Below are positions 1-6,853 of a DNA stretch of 64,000 nt, piece after piece (position 1 is the stretch's first letter; the number at the start of each line of letters is the position of its first letter). The position numbers and the translations under genes are program-made. The notes beneath the pieces are model-generated. The model had not been told where the DNA came from. It searched no databases and saw only the letters and a list, made by a program, of their open reading frames with translations. The stretch comes from Elusimicrobiota bacterium (GTDB lineage: Bacteria > Elusimicrobiota > UBA8919), in NCBI GenBank assembly GCA_016928195.1, contig JAFGLF010000063.1, forward strand, positions 1-64,000. The letters run 5' to 3'.

Positions 1-22
1 AATATTAAGAGGAGATTTACTT

Positions 23-1753
23 ATGCAAAAAACAGGAGCCAAAATTTTTATTGATTGTCTTTTAAAAGAAAATGTGGACATAATATTCGGAATTCCCGGC
101 GGTGTTATGCTTCCCATTTTCGATGAAATCTATGATGCAAGAGATAAAATCAGATTTGTCTTAGCCAGGCACGAACAGGGTGCAGGTCATATGGCTGACG
201 GATATGCCCGTTCGACAGGTAAAGTCGGTGTTTGTATAGCAACCAGCGGTCCCGGTGCCACAAATCTTATAACCGCACTTGCTACCGCATATATGGATTC
301 AATACCAATTGTTGCTTTTACAGGGCAGGTAGCAACATCACTTATAGGAAACGATGCTTTTCAGGAAGCGGATACAACAGGTATTTCAAGACCTGTAACA
401 AAACACAACTTTCTGGTTAAGGACGTTAAAGAACTCGCAGGAACAATCAGTGAAGCATTTTATATAGCAAAGACGGGCAGGCCCGGTCCGGTGCTCGTTG
501 ATATTCCGGTGGATATTCAAAAGGCATTTACGGAACCTATTTTGCCGGAAAAAATAGAAATACGTTCCTACAAACCGGTTTATATGGGGCATATCGGACA
601 GATAAAAAAAGCTGCCGAATTAATAAATGCATCTAAACAACCCCTTCTTTATGTGGGTGGCGGAATAATATCGTCAAATGCATCTTCGGAACTCTTAAAA
701 CTTGCAGAAAAAATTCATACACCTGTTACCACGACACTTCTCGCAATCGGGGGGTTCCCGCCTGATCATCCTTTGAATATTTACATGCCGGGTATGCACG
801 GGAGTTATGCCGCAAATCATGCTTTTCAGAACTGTGATTTGATTATAGCGATAGGTGCCAGATTTGATGACAGGGTTACGGGAAAACTTTCTGCATTTGC
901 ACCAAAAGCTAAGATAATACATATTGACATCGACCCGACATCTATCTCAAAAAACGTCCGGGTTGACATACCGGTTGTCGGCGATGCAAAAAAGATTATT
1001 ATTGAACTCTCGAAATATGTAAATAAAAAAACCAATAAAGAGTGGCTCAGAAAAATCTCGGACTGGCAAAGCAAACATTCGTTTTCATATAAAAAAGACG
1101 CTAAACTCCGCCCGCAATATATCATCGACAAAGTCTCCGAGATAACCAAAGGTGAAGCTATCATAGTCACAGAAGTCGGTCAAAACCAGATGTGGGCTGC
1201 ACAATTTTATAAACCTAAATATCCGAGACATTTTTTATCAAGCGGAGGATTAGGGACAATGGGATACGGATTCCCTGCAGCTATCGGCGCTAAAATAGCC
1301 AATCCCAAAAAAACCGTTATTGACATAGCGGGAGATGGCTCTATACAAATGAACATTCAGGAACTTGCAACAGCAGTACTAAATAAAATCAACGTAAAAA
1401 TATTTATTCTAAACAATGCATGTTTAGGGATGGTAAGACAGTGGCAGGAAATGTTCTATAAGAGAAGATATTCTGCTGTCTGTCTTACGAAATCCGACGG
1501 CTGTCTTTCTTCGCCGACTGCATCGGCTAAAAGACCTGAATATCTGGTCCCGGATTTTGTCAAACTTGCAGAATCATACGGTGCCGAAGGAATGAGGGTC
1601 AAGAAAAAAGAAGATGTAGAAAAGACAATTATAAAAGCATTGAAAATAGAAAAACCGGTCTTGCTGGACTTCTGGGTGGAAGAAGAGGAAAATGTTCTTC
1701 CTATGGTACCGACAGGCAAGGCACTGGATGAAATAATCACAAGCCTCGTATAG
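23..1753 (+). CDS. ilvB: Acetolactate synthase, large (catalytic) subunit
   Basis: ThDP- and FAD-dependent enzyme of branched-chain amino acid synthesis; it condenses two pyruvates to acetolactate (or pyruvate with 2-oxobutyrate). The 576-residue length is normal. The N-terminal PYR domain carries the catalytic Glu51 in the RHEQGA motif, a central FAD-type domain follows, and the ThDP motif GDGS sits near residues 437-440 with the matching NN about 28 residues later. The ATG has a clear AGGAGA ribosome site 10 bases upstream. The regulatory subunit gene follows after about 110 bases. Oddity: between the conserved RYS near residue 480 and the PDFVKLAESYG block there are roughly 18 more residues than in the enterobacterial enzyme. 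This may be a lineage loop or a repeat insertion. Family assignment is secure. Confidence 0.96.
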   Translation: MQKTGAKIFIDCLLKENVDIIFGIPGGVMLPIFDEIYDARDKIRFVLARHEQGAGHMADGYARSTGKVGVCIATSGPGATNLITALATAYMDSIPIVAFTGQVATSLIGNDAFQEADTTGISRPVTKHNFLVKDVKELAGTISEAFYIAKTGRPGPVLVDIPVDIQKAFTEPILPEKIEIRSYKPVYMGHIGQIKKAAELINASKQPLLYVGGGIISSNASSELLKLAEKIHTPVTTTLLAIGGFPPDHPLNIYMPGMHGSYAANHAFQNCDLIIAIGARFDDRVTGKLSAFAPKAKIIHIDIDPTSISKNVRVDIPVVGDAKKIIIELSKYVNKKTNKEWLRKISDWQSKHSFSYKKDAKLRPQYIIDKVSEITKGEAIIVTEVGQNQMWAAQFYKPKYPRHFLSSGGLGTMGYGFPAAIGAKIANPKKTVIDIAGDGSIQMNIQELATAVLNKINVKIFILNNACLGMVRQWQEMFYKRRYSAVCLTKSDGCLSSPTASAKRPEYLVPDFVKLAESYGAEGMRVKKKEDVEKTIIKALKIEKPVLLDFWVEEEENVLPMVPTGKALDEIITSLV

Positions 1754-1771
1754 AAGACCGCTGATATGGAA

Positions 1772-1832
1772 ATAGGTTGATAGGTAGATATATAAAAATA
1801 TTTACCTATGTCAACATATAAACCTATCAACG
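1772..1832. repeat. Inverted short repeat between ilvB and ilvN
   Basis: Two arms face each other around an A/T-rich centre: the left arm reads TAGGTTGATAGGTAGATA and the right arm contains ACCTATGTCAAC and AACCTATCAACG. It can fold into a long imperfect hairpin in the ilvBN transcript. There is no T-run after it, so it is not an obvious terminator. It belongs to the class of near-tandem, self-complementary spacers seen throughout this window. Confidence 0.6.
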
Positions 1833-1862
1833 TATTATTTTGCGAAGCAATTAGGAGGTATA

Positions 1863-2339
1863 ATGAGACACACTATATCCGTACTGGTAGAGAATAAATC
1901 AGGTGTTCTGGCAAGGATCGCCACACTTTTTGCCGCAAGAGGATACAATATCGATTCACTTGCGGTAGGCGAGACTGATGATCCCAGTATTTCCCGAATG
2001 ACAATTGTTGTCCGTGGGGATGAAAAAATTCTTGAACAGGTTGAAAAACAGCTTAATAAACTTATCGACGTTATAAAACTCAATGACTTTATAAATACCA
2101 AACATGTTGAAAGAGACCTTGTACTTATTAAAATCAAAGCGGATAAAAATACAAGAAATGAAATTCTGCAGATTGCTGATATATTCAGGGCAAAAATAAT
2201 CGATGTTTCGACAACCACCGCAATTATGGAAATGACCGGTGACGAGGAAAAAATACAGGCACTCATCAATATGCTGAAACCTTTTGGCATAAAAGAAATT
2301 GTAAGAACCGGCATTATTGCAATGGCACGAGGAGCATAG
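1863..2339 (+). CDS. ilvN: Acetolactate synthase, small regulatory subunit
   Basis: Regulatory partner of the large subunit that confers valine feedback control and raises catalytic activity. The 158-residue protein has the usual length for the bacterial small subunit. Residues 1-75 form an ACT domain (begins MRHTISVLVENKSGVLARI), followed by the C-terminal ALS small-subunit domain. The start is fixed by a strong AGGAGG site seven bases upstream. Its stop codon TAG directly abuts the ATG of the next gene, so the downstream lipoprotein gene is probably cotranscribed although it has no obvious link to amino acid synthesis. Confidence 0.95.
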   Translation: MRHTISVLVENKSGVLARIATLFAARGYNIDSLAVGETDDPSISRMTIVVRGDEKILEQVEKQLNKLIDVIKLNDFINTKHVERDLVLIKIKADKNTRNEILQIADIFRAKIIDVSTTTAIMEMTGDEEKIQALINMLKPFGIKEIVRTGIIAMARGA

Positions 2340-2987
2340 ATGGGGCAAAAATTCAGAATTAAGAATTCAGAATTAAGAATTCAGAAGTGGTTTTTACTCT
2401 TATCTCTTATCTCTTATCTCTTACTTTCTGTATTTATTGCTTGTGTTCCGAAAGCAAAATACTTAGCCGAAAACTATACACCGCCGGAAAAAATTGCTGT
2501 TTTACCTTTTACTAATCAGGCGATTGATCTTGACGGACCTGTTTTATTAAGATATCTATTTGACCAACGATTGTATAATTTGGGTTATGATACTATACTT
2601 TTTGAAGAAATAGACAGGAAACTTCATGAAATGGGCATTACGGACGCAGGACAACTGCCGACTACCACACCCAAAGAACTTGGAGAAAAGCTGGGTGTTG
2701 ACGGCCTCATTTACGGAGAAGTAATAACATTTAACTATGTAACCCTGGGATTTTATTATTCACGAACCGTAGAAGCAAACTTCAAGCTTATTGATACCAA
2801 AACGGAAAATCTTCTATGGGAAGACGAAAGGAAGATTTCCATGAAAGAACTTCAATTTAAGGATGTCGGTAAAGCATTTGCTTCACAGCTTATAGAAAAA
2901 ACACTTGACAAAGCATTGAAATCTCCGCTAAGACCGGAATCCGAAGCTGTTGTAAATATATCTCTCAGAACATTACCAAGGAGGTAA
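2340..2987 (+). CDS. GNA1162-like (DUF799) lipoprotein
   Basis: Predicted outer-membrane or periplasmic lipoprotein of 215 residues. The signal peptide runs to a lipobox VFIAC near residue 35, and the rest resembles the GNA1162/DUF799 family: an IAVLPF strand near residue 53, then a LGVDGLIYGEV motif near residue 121. The N-terminus is built from repeats: bases 2351-2386 are two near-copies of CAGAATTAAGAATT, encoding RIKNSELRIQ, and bases 2396-2424 are tandem CTTATCT units that encode the hydrophobic core. No ribosome site is visible at the ATG, which directly abuts the ilvN stop. The following CsgG-like lipoprotein gene starts three bases after the stop, and in other bacteria such proteins often occur together. 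Molecular role is unknown. Confidence 0.75.
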   Translation: MGQKFRIKNSELRIQKWFLLLSLISYLLLSVFIACVPKAKYLAENYTPPEKIAVLPFTNQAIDLDGPVLLRYLFDQRLYNLGYDTILFEEIDRKLHEMGITDAGQLPTTTPKELGEKLGVDGLIYGEVITFNYVTLGFYYSRTVEANFKLIDTKTENLLWEDERKISMKELQFKDVGKAFASQLIEKTLDKALKSPLRPESEAVVNISLRTLPRR

Positions 2988-2989
2988 AA

Positions 2990-3970
2990 ATGAAACACGC
3001 AGAACAAACACAGAACATAACGCGGAACAGACGCGGAAATGGAAAGTGGAAAGTGGGACTTCTTACTCTCTTACTCTCTTACTCTCTTACTCTCTTTACA
3101 TCATGTGCTCCTTCTACAAGGGTAAAGAAAAAACAGGCAGTAACCATTGACAAACCGAAAGAAGTCATTGTTCCTCCTAAGAAAAAAATATCTGTTATTG
3201 ATTTTGAAAACAAAACCGCATACGGACAGAGACGGCTCGGCACAGCGGCATCCGATATCTTAATGACAGAACTCGGTAAATCCGGAAAGTTTATACTTAT
3301 AGAAAGAGCAAAACTTAATAAAGTTCTGGAAGAGCAGAAACTGCAAACAACAGGTCTTATTGATTCGCACACGGTTTCAAAAGCCGGAAAAATACTTGGT
3401 CTTGATGCTGTTGTGGTCGGCGCGGTCTCACAGTTCGGAATAAAAAAAGGCGGATCTAATTATCTATTGACACAGTCGAAAAGCCAGGTTGCGGAATGTA
3501 CTGTGGATATAAGAGTCATAGAAGTTGAAACCGGAAAAATTCTTTATATCGATTCTGGCAAAGGCGTTGCAAAATCATCCAAAGGTTCATTCCTCGGTAT
3601 GGGAACAAAAGGAGCTTATGACGAAACAATCGAAGGCGAATCTCTGCGTGCGGCAATTGCAAAATTCGTCGATAATATAGTTTTCCAGGTAAATGCCAGA
3701 CCGTGGTCGTGCAGGGTTGCCGAGGTTGATGCTGATAATATATATCTGGACGCAGGACAGGAATCCAATCTGAAACTCGGAACAAAACTTATAGTATACA
3801 GCCAGGGAAAAGAAATCAGGAGCCCTGACACCGGAATGGTCATAGGCAGAACGGAAAAGAAACTCGGAGAAATCGAGGTTATTGATTATTTCGGAACCAA
3901 TGGCTCTACGGCAAAACTTATAAATGGCAAAAGACCCCAGCGGGGCGATCTATGCCGCCTTATTAAGTAA
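2990..3970 (+). CDS. CsgG-family lipoprotein
   Basis: Predicted 326-residue lipoprotein with a CsgG/HfaB-type domain. CsgG itself forms an outer-membrane export pore; many distant homologues have unknown roles. A lipobox-like FTSC lies near residue 39. The domain begins with KKKISVIDFENKT near residue 64 and continues through GKFILIERAKLNKVLEEQK and LGLDAVVVGAVSQFG, all typical. The C-terminal 100 residues look like an additional beta-rich domain. The ATG has a strong AGGAGG site. Four tandem TTACTCTC units at 3063-3095 encode the signal-peptide core, and an upstream stretch (2994-3042) is also repetitive. Position next to the GNA1162-like gene supports a joint envelope function; specific secretion of curli-like fibres is not shown. 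Confidence 0.8.
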   Translation: MKHAEQTQNITRNRRGNGKWKVGLLTLLLSYSLTLFTSCAPSTRVKKKQAVTIDKPKEVIVPPKKKISVIDFENKTAYGQRRLGTAASDILMTELGKSGKFILIERAKLNKVLEEQKLQTTGLIDSHTVSKAGKILGLDAVVVGAVSQFGIKKGGSNYLLTQSKSQVAECTVDIRVIEVETGKILYIDSGKGVAKSSKGSFLGMGTKGAYDETIEGESLRAAIAKFVDNIVFQVNARPWSCRVAEVDADNIYLDAGQESNLKLGTKLIVYSQGKEIRSPDTGMVIGRTEKKLGEIEVIDYFGTNGSTAKLINGKRPQRGDLCRLIK

Positions 3971-4049
3971 AAATTGCCATCTTTGTTCTGTGTCCAGTTT
4001 TGTCCGCCAGCTTGCGGATAGTTTCGTGTCGGTTTCGTGGTTTTTATAA
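3971..4049. repeat. Repeat-filled spacer with TCCGCC palindrome
   Basis: The gap between the CsgG-like gene and the ATP synthase operon consists of short repeats: GTTTCGTG occurs twice, and bases 4003-4018 carry the palindrome TCCGCCAGCTTGCGGA. The same palindrome with small changes occurs in trpB, twice in birA, and upstream of the radical-SAM gene at 40559. No promoter with good boxes was found here for the atp operon. Confidence 0.5.
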
Positions 4050-4253
4050 ATGAAGAACATCTACAATTTTTTGTCCGCTTCATCCTTTGGTTTTATTTTC
4101 GTTCTTTCAGTTGTTATAGGATTGGGTATAGGTGTTTTCCTGGATAAAATTTTCGGTACACATCCTGTATTAACCGTAATCTTTACTGCAATCGGTATGT
4201 CGAGCGGTATTTATACTGTTTTTAAGGAGATAAGAAAATTTCAAAAAAAGTAG
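4050..4253 (+). CDS. AtpZ/AtpI-like small membrane protein of the ATP synthase operon
   Basis: A 67-residue protein with two predicted membrane helices (about residues 12-30 and 38-58) and the loop GVFLDKIFGTHP, characteristic of the short F0F1-associated AtpZ family (F-ATPase gene 1). These proteins assist assembly or Mg/Ca handling of the enzyme and are usually first in atp operons, as here. There is no clear ribosome site in front of the ATG. Its end overlaps the next small gene by 16 bases, which suggests coupled translation. Confidence 0.75.
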   Translation: MKNIYNFLSASSFGFIFVLSVVIGLGIGVFLDKIFGTHPVLTVIFTAIGMSSGIYTVFKEIRKFQKK

Positions 4254-4567
4254 TTATACTCGCTTCAATAATCTTACTTGCGGTTCCGGCATGTATTTTT
4301 CCCGAAAAAAATGTCATTATCGGAATACTTGGCGGCGGCTTTTTAGGGCTTATTAATATTCTGGCAATTTTCTTTTTTACTAAAGAAAATTTTAAACTTC
4401 ATACTTATTTTATAAAAACAGTCATAAAATTTGCTGTTATTCTTTCCTTGTTTGTCGTATTGCTAAAACTCGATGCAAATCCCATTGCTATTATCGGCGG
4501 ATTTGCAATACCAATGATTGCTATGCTTACCGAGGTTATACGATGCAGATTGTCAAAGAAGCAGTAG
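4238..4567 (+). CDS. AtpI-like ATP synthase protein I, ATT start
   Basis: An easily missed gene of 109 codons filling the gap between the AtpZ-like gene and atpB. The translation begins I/M-SKKVVILASIILLAVPACIF and has four hydrophobic stretches (about residues 4-20, 27-47, 58-76 and 84-98), the pattern of ATP synthase subunit I. A good AAGGAG site lies at 4224-4229. The only start-like codon at suitable distance is ATT at 4238, and an in-frame TAA lies at 4223-4225, so no ATG, GTG or TTG can begin this frame. ATT starts are known from infC. It overlaps the AtpZ-like gene by 16 bases and atpB by 25 bases. Existence is well supported by context and hydrophobic pattern; the start is inferred. 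Confidence 0.7.
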   Translation: MSKKVVILASIILLAVPACIFPEKNVIIGILGGGFLGLINILAIFFFTKENFKLHTYFIKTVIKFAVILSLFVVLLKLDANPIAIIGGFAIPMIAMLTEVIRCRLSKKQ

Positions 4568-5268
4568 AACTACATATACCTTATTTACCGACGGTAATTT
4601 TGATGTCCCTTCTTGTATGGGGCATACTCTTTATATTATCGATTATTGCAGTCAGAAAAATTTCCATTATTCCAAAAGGGATACAGAATTTCCTTGAAAT
4701 GACATTTGAATGGATTCTTAATTTTGCGGACAATGTAATCGGACCGGAAGCGGGGAAATATTACCCGCTTTTCCTCGGCATCTTTCTTTTTATATTTACT
4801 GCAAATATTCTGGGAGTTATACCCGGACTAAACTCGCCCACGGCAAACCCGAATATTCCGCTTTCCCTTGCACTCGCTGTATTTTTTTACTATCATATAC
4901 AGGGATTCATAAAGCATAAACTGGGCTATATCAAAAACTTTATCATCCCGGGGCTTCCCTTATGGATGATGCCTGTAAATATACTGATATTTTTTATAGA
5001 ATTTATAAGCCATCTTGTAAGGCCTTTCTCACTATCATTAAGGCTTTTCTGTAACATTTTTGCAAAGGAAACGCTTTTGGGATGTTTAGCGTTTCTCGCG
5101 GTAAGTATTTATGCTCTTCCGGGTATAGGGAAATTCATATCACTTATGCCGGTATTTTTAAGGCCTATGATAATCCTGCTTGCTATCCTTATAGGATTTG
5201 TCCAGGCATTAATATTCTTATTATTAAGCATTATTTATGTAGGAGGAGCCGTAAAGTCAGAACACTAA
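4543..5268 (+). CDS. atpB: F-type ATP synthase, F0 subunit a
   Basis: Membrane subunit that forms the two ion half-channels against the c ring. It has 241 residues and five to six hydrophobic helices. The essential arginine is Arg167 in the motif SLSLRLFCNIFAKE, and the conserved FIEFISHLVRPFSLS precedes it. The C-terminus has the typical QALIFLLLSIIYVGGAV helix. The gene overlaps the end of the small AtpI-like gene. A repeat of GAATTTCG units separates it from the c subunit. Confidence 0.95.
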   Translation: MQIVKEAVELHIPYLPTVILMSLLVWGILFILSIIAVRKISIIPKGIQNFLEMTFEWILNFADNVIGPEAGKYYPLFLGIFLFIFTANILGVIPGLNSPTANPNIPLSLALAVFFYYHIQGFIKHKLGYIKNFIIPGLPLWMMPVNILIFFIEFISHLVRPFSLSLRLFCNIFAKETLLGCLAFLAVSIYALPGIGKFISLMPVFLRPMIILLAILIGFVQALIFLLLSIIYVGGAVKSEH

Positions 5269-5305
5269 TATCAATTTCGAATTTCGGATTTTGAATTTCG
5301 AATTT
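5269..5305. repeat. TTTCGAATTTCGGATTT spacer repeat, copy 1
   Basis: Short spacer between atpB and atpE built from alternating AATTTCGAATTTCGGATTTTG units. A second copy of the same repeat lies at 26096-26128, again just before a gene with a strong ribosome site. No regulatory function is evident from the sequence. Confidence 0.6.
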
Positions 5306-5321
5306 ATCTATGGAGGAAGAT

Positions 5322-5717
5322 ATGTTGAACGAAGTAAAATCCGCCTTGTGCGGACGCAGATTGGGGAAAATTGTTGGGTTATTGGGTTGCTGGACCGTAC
5401 TTTTTCCGGCAGTCATTCTTGCTGAGGAAAAAATTGCATCCACCGGAGTAGATGTAATTATGGGAGAATACTACATTTGGTCTATTGCACTGTCTGCTAT
5501 CGGTCTTGTCTTAATAGGCATTGCCGGAGCAATTGCTCAGATGTACATAATCCGCAAAGCACTGGACGGAATGGCACGTCAGCCTGAAGCAGGCGGGCAA
5601 TTACAGCTTTCAATGATTATCGGACTTGCATTTGTAGAGTCTCTGGTTCTTTATGTACTTTTTATCAGTATATTACTTTTGTTTGCAAATCCGTTTGTTA
5701 AGTATTTTGCCCAGTAA
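5322..5717 (+). CDS. atpE: F-type ATP synthase, F0 subunit c, with N-terminal extension
   Basis: Forms the rotating c ring. Start chosen at 5322 because GGAGG at 5312-5316 is correctly placed for it; an ATG at 5310 lies upstream of that site. This gives 131 residues, about 45 more than a typical c subunit. The extra N-terminus looks like a signal peptide (hydrophobic VGLLGCWTVLFPAVILAEE) and is encoded by repetitive TTGGGTTATTGGG-type DNA. Helix 1 contains Gln73 in AQMY, the loop is ARQPE, and helix 2 contains the ion-binding carboxylate Glu106 followed by Ser107 and, four residues later, Tyr111. The Gln/Glu-Ser/Tyr set matches sodium-type c rings, except that the usual Thr after the Ser is Leu here. 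Coupling ion is therefore undecided. Confidence 0.93.
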   Translation: MLNEVKSALCGRRLGKIVGLLGCWTVLFPAVILAEEKIASTGVDVIMGEYYIWSIALSAIGLVLIGIAGAIAQMYIIRKALDGMARQPEAGGQLQLSMIIGLAFVESLVLYVLFISILLLFANPFVKYFAQ

Positions 5718-5808
5718 GAAACGCGAATACACGCAAATAGATAAATGTAACGCGAATATTCGCGAATATTCGCGTTAGATTAGCGATAATTAGCGTTAAT
5801 GAGCGAAG
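5718..5808. repeat. CGCGAAT/ATTCGCG repeat family A, copy 1
   Basis: Self-complementary spacer between atpE and atpF. It contains ACGCGAATACACGCAAAT, then CGCGAATATTCGCGAATATTCGCG and GCGATAATTAGCGTTA. Near-identical copies occupy 11479-11570, 12780-12870, 27068-27178, 29180-29235 and the end of the window, and a partial copy lies inside uvrB. This copy ends directly before the atpF start with GAGCGAAGCGA, so repeat-derived bases provide whatever ribosome site atpF has. Confidence 0.85.
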
Positions 5809-5811
5809 CGA

Positions 5812-6309
5812 ATGATAGAAATTGATTTTAATATTATCCTTGTTCATGTTATAACCTTTTTAATAGGGGTTTTTGTGCTTTGGAAAATTGCATGGAAACC
5901 CCTTGTCGAAATTATGAAAAAAAGAAAAATTGCTATAGCGAAAAATCTTTCAGATTCCGAAATGTTAAAAGTTGAAACAGAAAAAATGCAGGCCGAATAC
6001 AGCCGGATGATTACAGAAATCGACAAAAAAGCCCAGGAGATGATATTACAGGCAGAGATTTCAGGTGAACAGAAAAAACAGCAGATAATATCTTCCGCAC
6101 GGGACGAGGCGAAAACATTTCTCGAAAAAGCTAAGCAGCAGATTATTCAGGAAAAGAAATCAGCTATTAACGACATCCGGAAAGAAATAGCTCCTATTGC
6201 AATTTCTCTTTCTGAGAAAATTTTAGAGACAACAATCGATAAAAACACCGGGAACCGGTTGGTGGAGAAGTTTTTAAAGGAACTCGATACTAAGAAAACA
6301 TCACATTAA
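5812..6309 (+). CDS. atpF: F-type ATP synthase, F0 subunit b
   Basis: Peripheral stalk subunit of 165 residues. One N-terminal membrane helix (about residues 6-26, ending before the WKP motif) is followed by a long charged helix, rich in Glu, Lys and Gln, that would dimerise and reach to the F1 head through delta. Only one b-type subunit is present, so it presumably forms a homodimer. It is bounded by repeat family A upstream and by atpH 16 bases downstream. The start has no strong ribosome site except GAG within the repeat. Confidence 0.93.
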   Translation: MIEIDFNIILVHVITFLIGVFVLWKIAWKPLVEIMKKRKIAIAKNLSDSEMLKVETEKMQAEYSRMITEIDKKAQEMILQAEISGEQKKQQIISSARDEAKTFLEKAKQQIIQEKKSAINDIRKEIAPIAISLSEKILETTIDKNTGNRLVEKFLKELDTKKTSH

Positions 6310-6325
6310 ACCGGCAGTATGTATT

Positions 6326-6853
6326 ATGAAAAAAAATAATCCTAAAAAATTCGCAAAAATACTTTTTCAGCTTGCAACTGAAACCAAACAGGTCGAAAAA
6401 ATAAAGACTTCCTTAAAAAGCCTTAATCCGCTTTACTCAGAAGAAATAATGCTGTTTTTCTCAAATCCCTTTATAGACAGGGATAAAAAGAAAGACCTGA
6501 TAAAAGAGTTTTATCCGGAATTGCCCGTACTTCTTCTGAATTTTTTATACATCCTTATAGACGAAAGCATTCTGCAGCTCCTTCCAAGAATAGAAAAAAG
6601 GTTTAATGACCTGTATCTGCAGTCGAAAAATACCGTGATAGCAAAAATTATTTCCGTTGATATTCTGGAGAAACCCGTTCTTGAAAAAATTCGAAAAATA
6701 ATCGAACAATATACAAATAAACATGTATTGATTGAAACCAAACAGGATAAATCCATCATCGGAGGAATTGTAGCAAAAACGGATGATTTATTAATCGACG
6801 GAAGTATAAAAGGAAAACTTAATTCATTTAAGACACAAATGGAAACATTATGA
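6326..6853 (+). CDS. atpH: F-type ATP synthase, F1 subunit delta
   Basis: OSCP/delta subunit of 175 residues that caps the F1 head and binds the b stalk. The conserved N-terminal [11 protein letters not shown] helix and the C-terminal [20 protein letters not shown] strand motif are present. Its stop codon overlaps the atpA start in an ATGA arrangement, as expected for translational coupling. No clear ribosome site precedes its own ATG. Confidence 0.93.
   Translation: MKKNNPKKFAKILFQLATETKQVEKIKTSLKSLNPLYSEEIMLFFSNPFIDRDKKKDLIKEFYPELPVLLLNFLYILIDESILQLLPRIEKRFNDLYLQSKNTVIAKIISVDILEKPVLEKIRKIIEQYTNKHVLIETKQDKSIIGGIVAKTDDLLIDGSIKGKLNSFKTQMETL

Noticed and set aside
826-1170. Long minus-strand frames opposite ilvB, groEL, dnaE and accA
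   Set aside because: They mirror the codon pattern of well-conserved + strand genes, lack ribosome sites and recognisable domains, and are considered shadows.
1772-1832. Attenuator or terminator between ilvB and ilvN
   Set aside because: The hairpin has no T-run and no leader peptide with branched-chain codons; it fits the general repeat pattern better.
5322-5717. Definite sodium-driven ATP synthase
   Set aside because: The Thr of the full sodium signature is replaced by Leu, so the coupling ion cannot be called from sequence.
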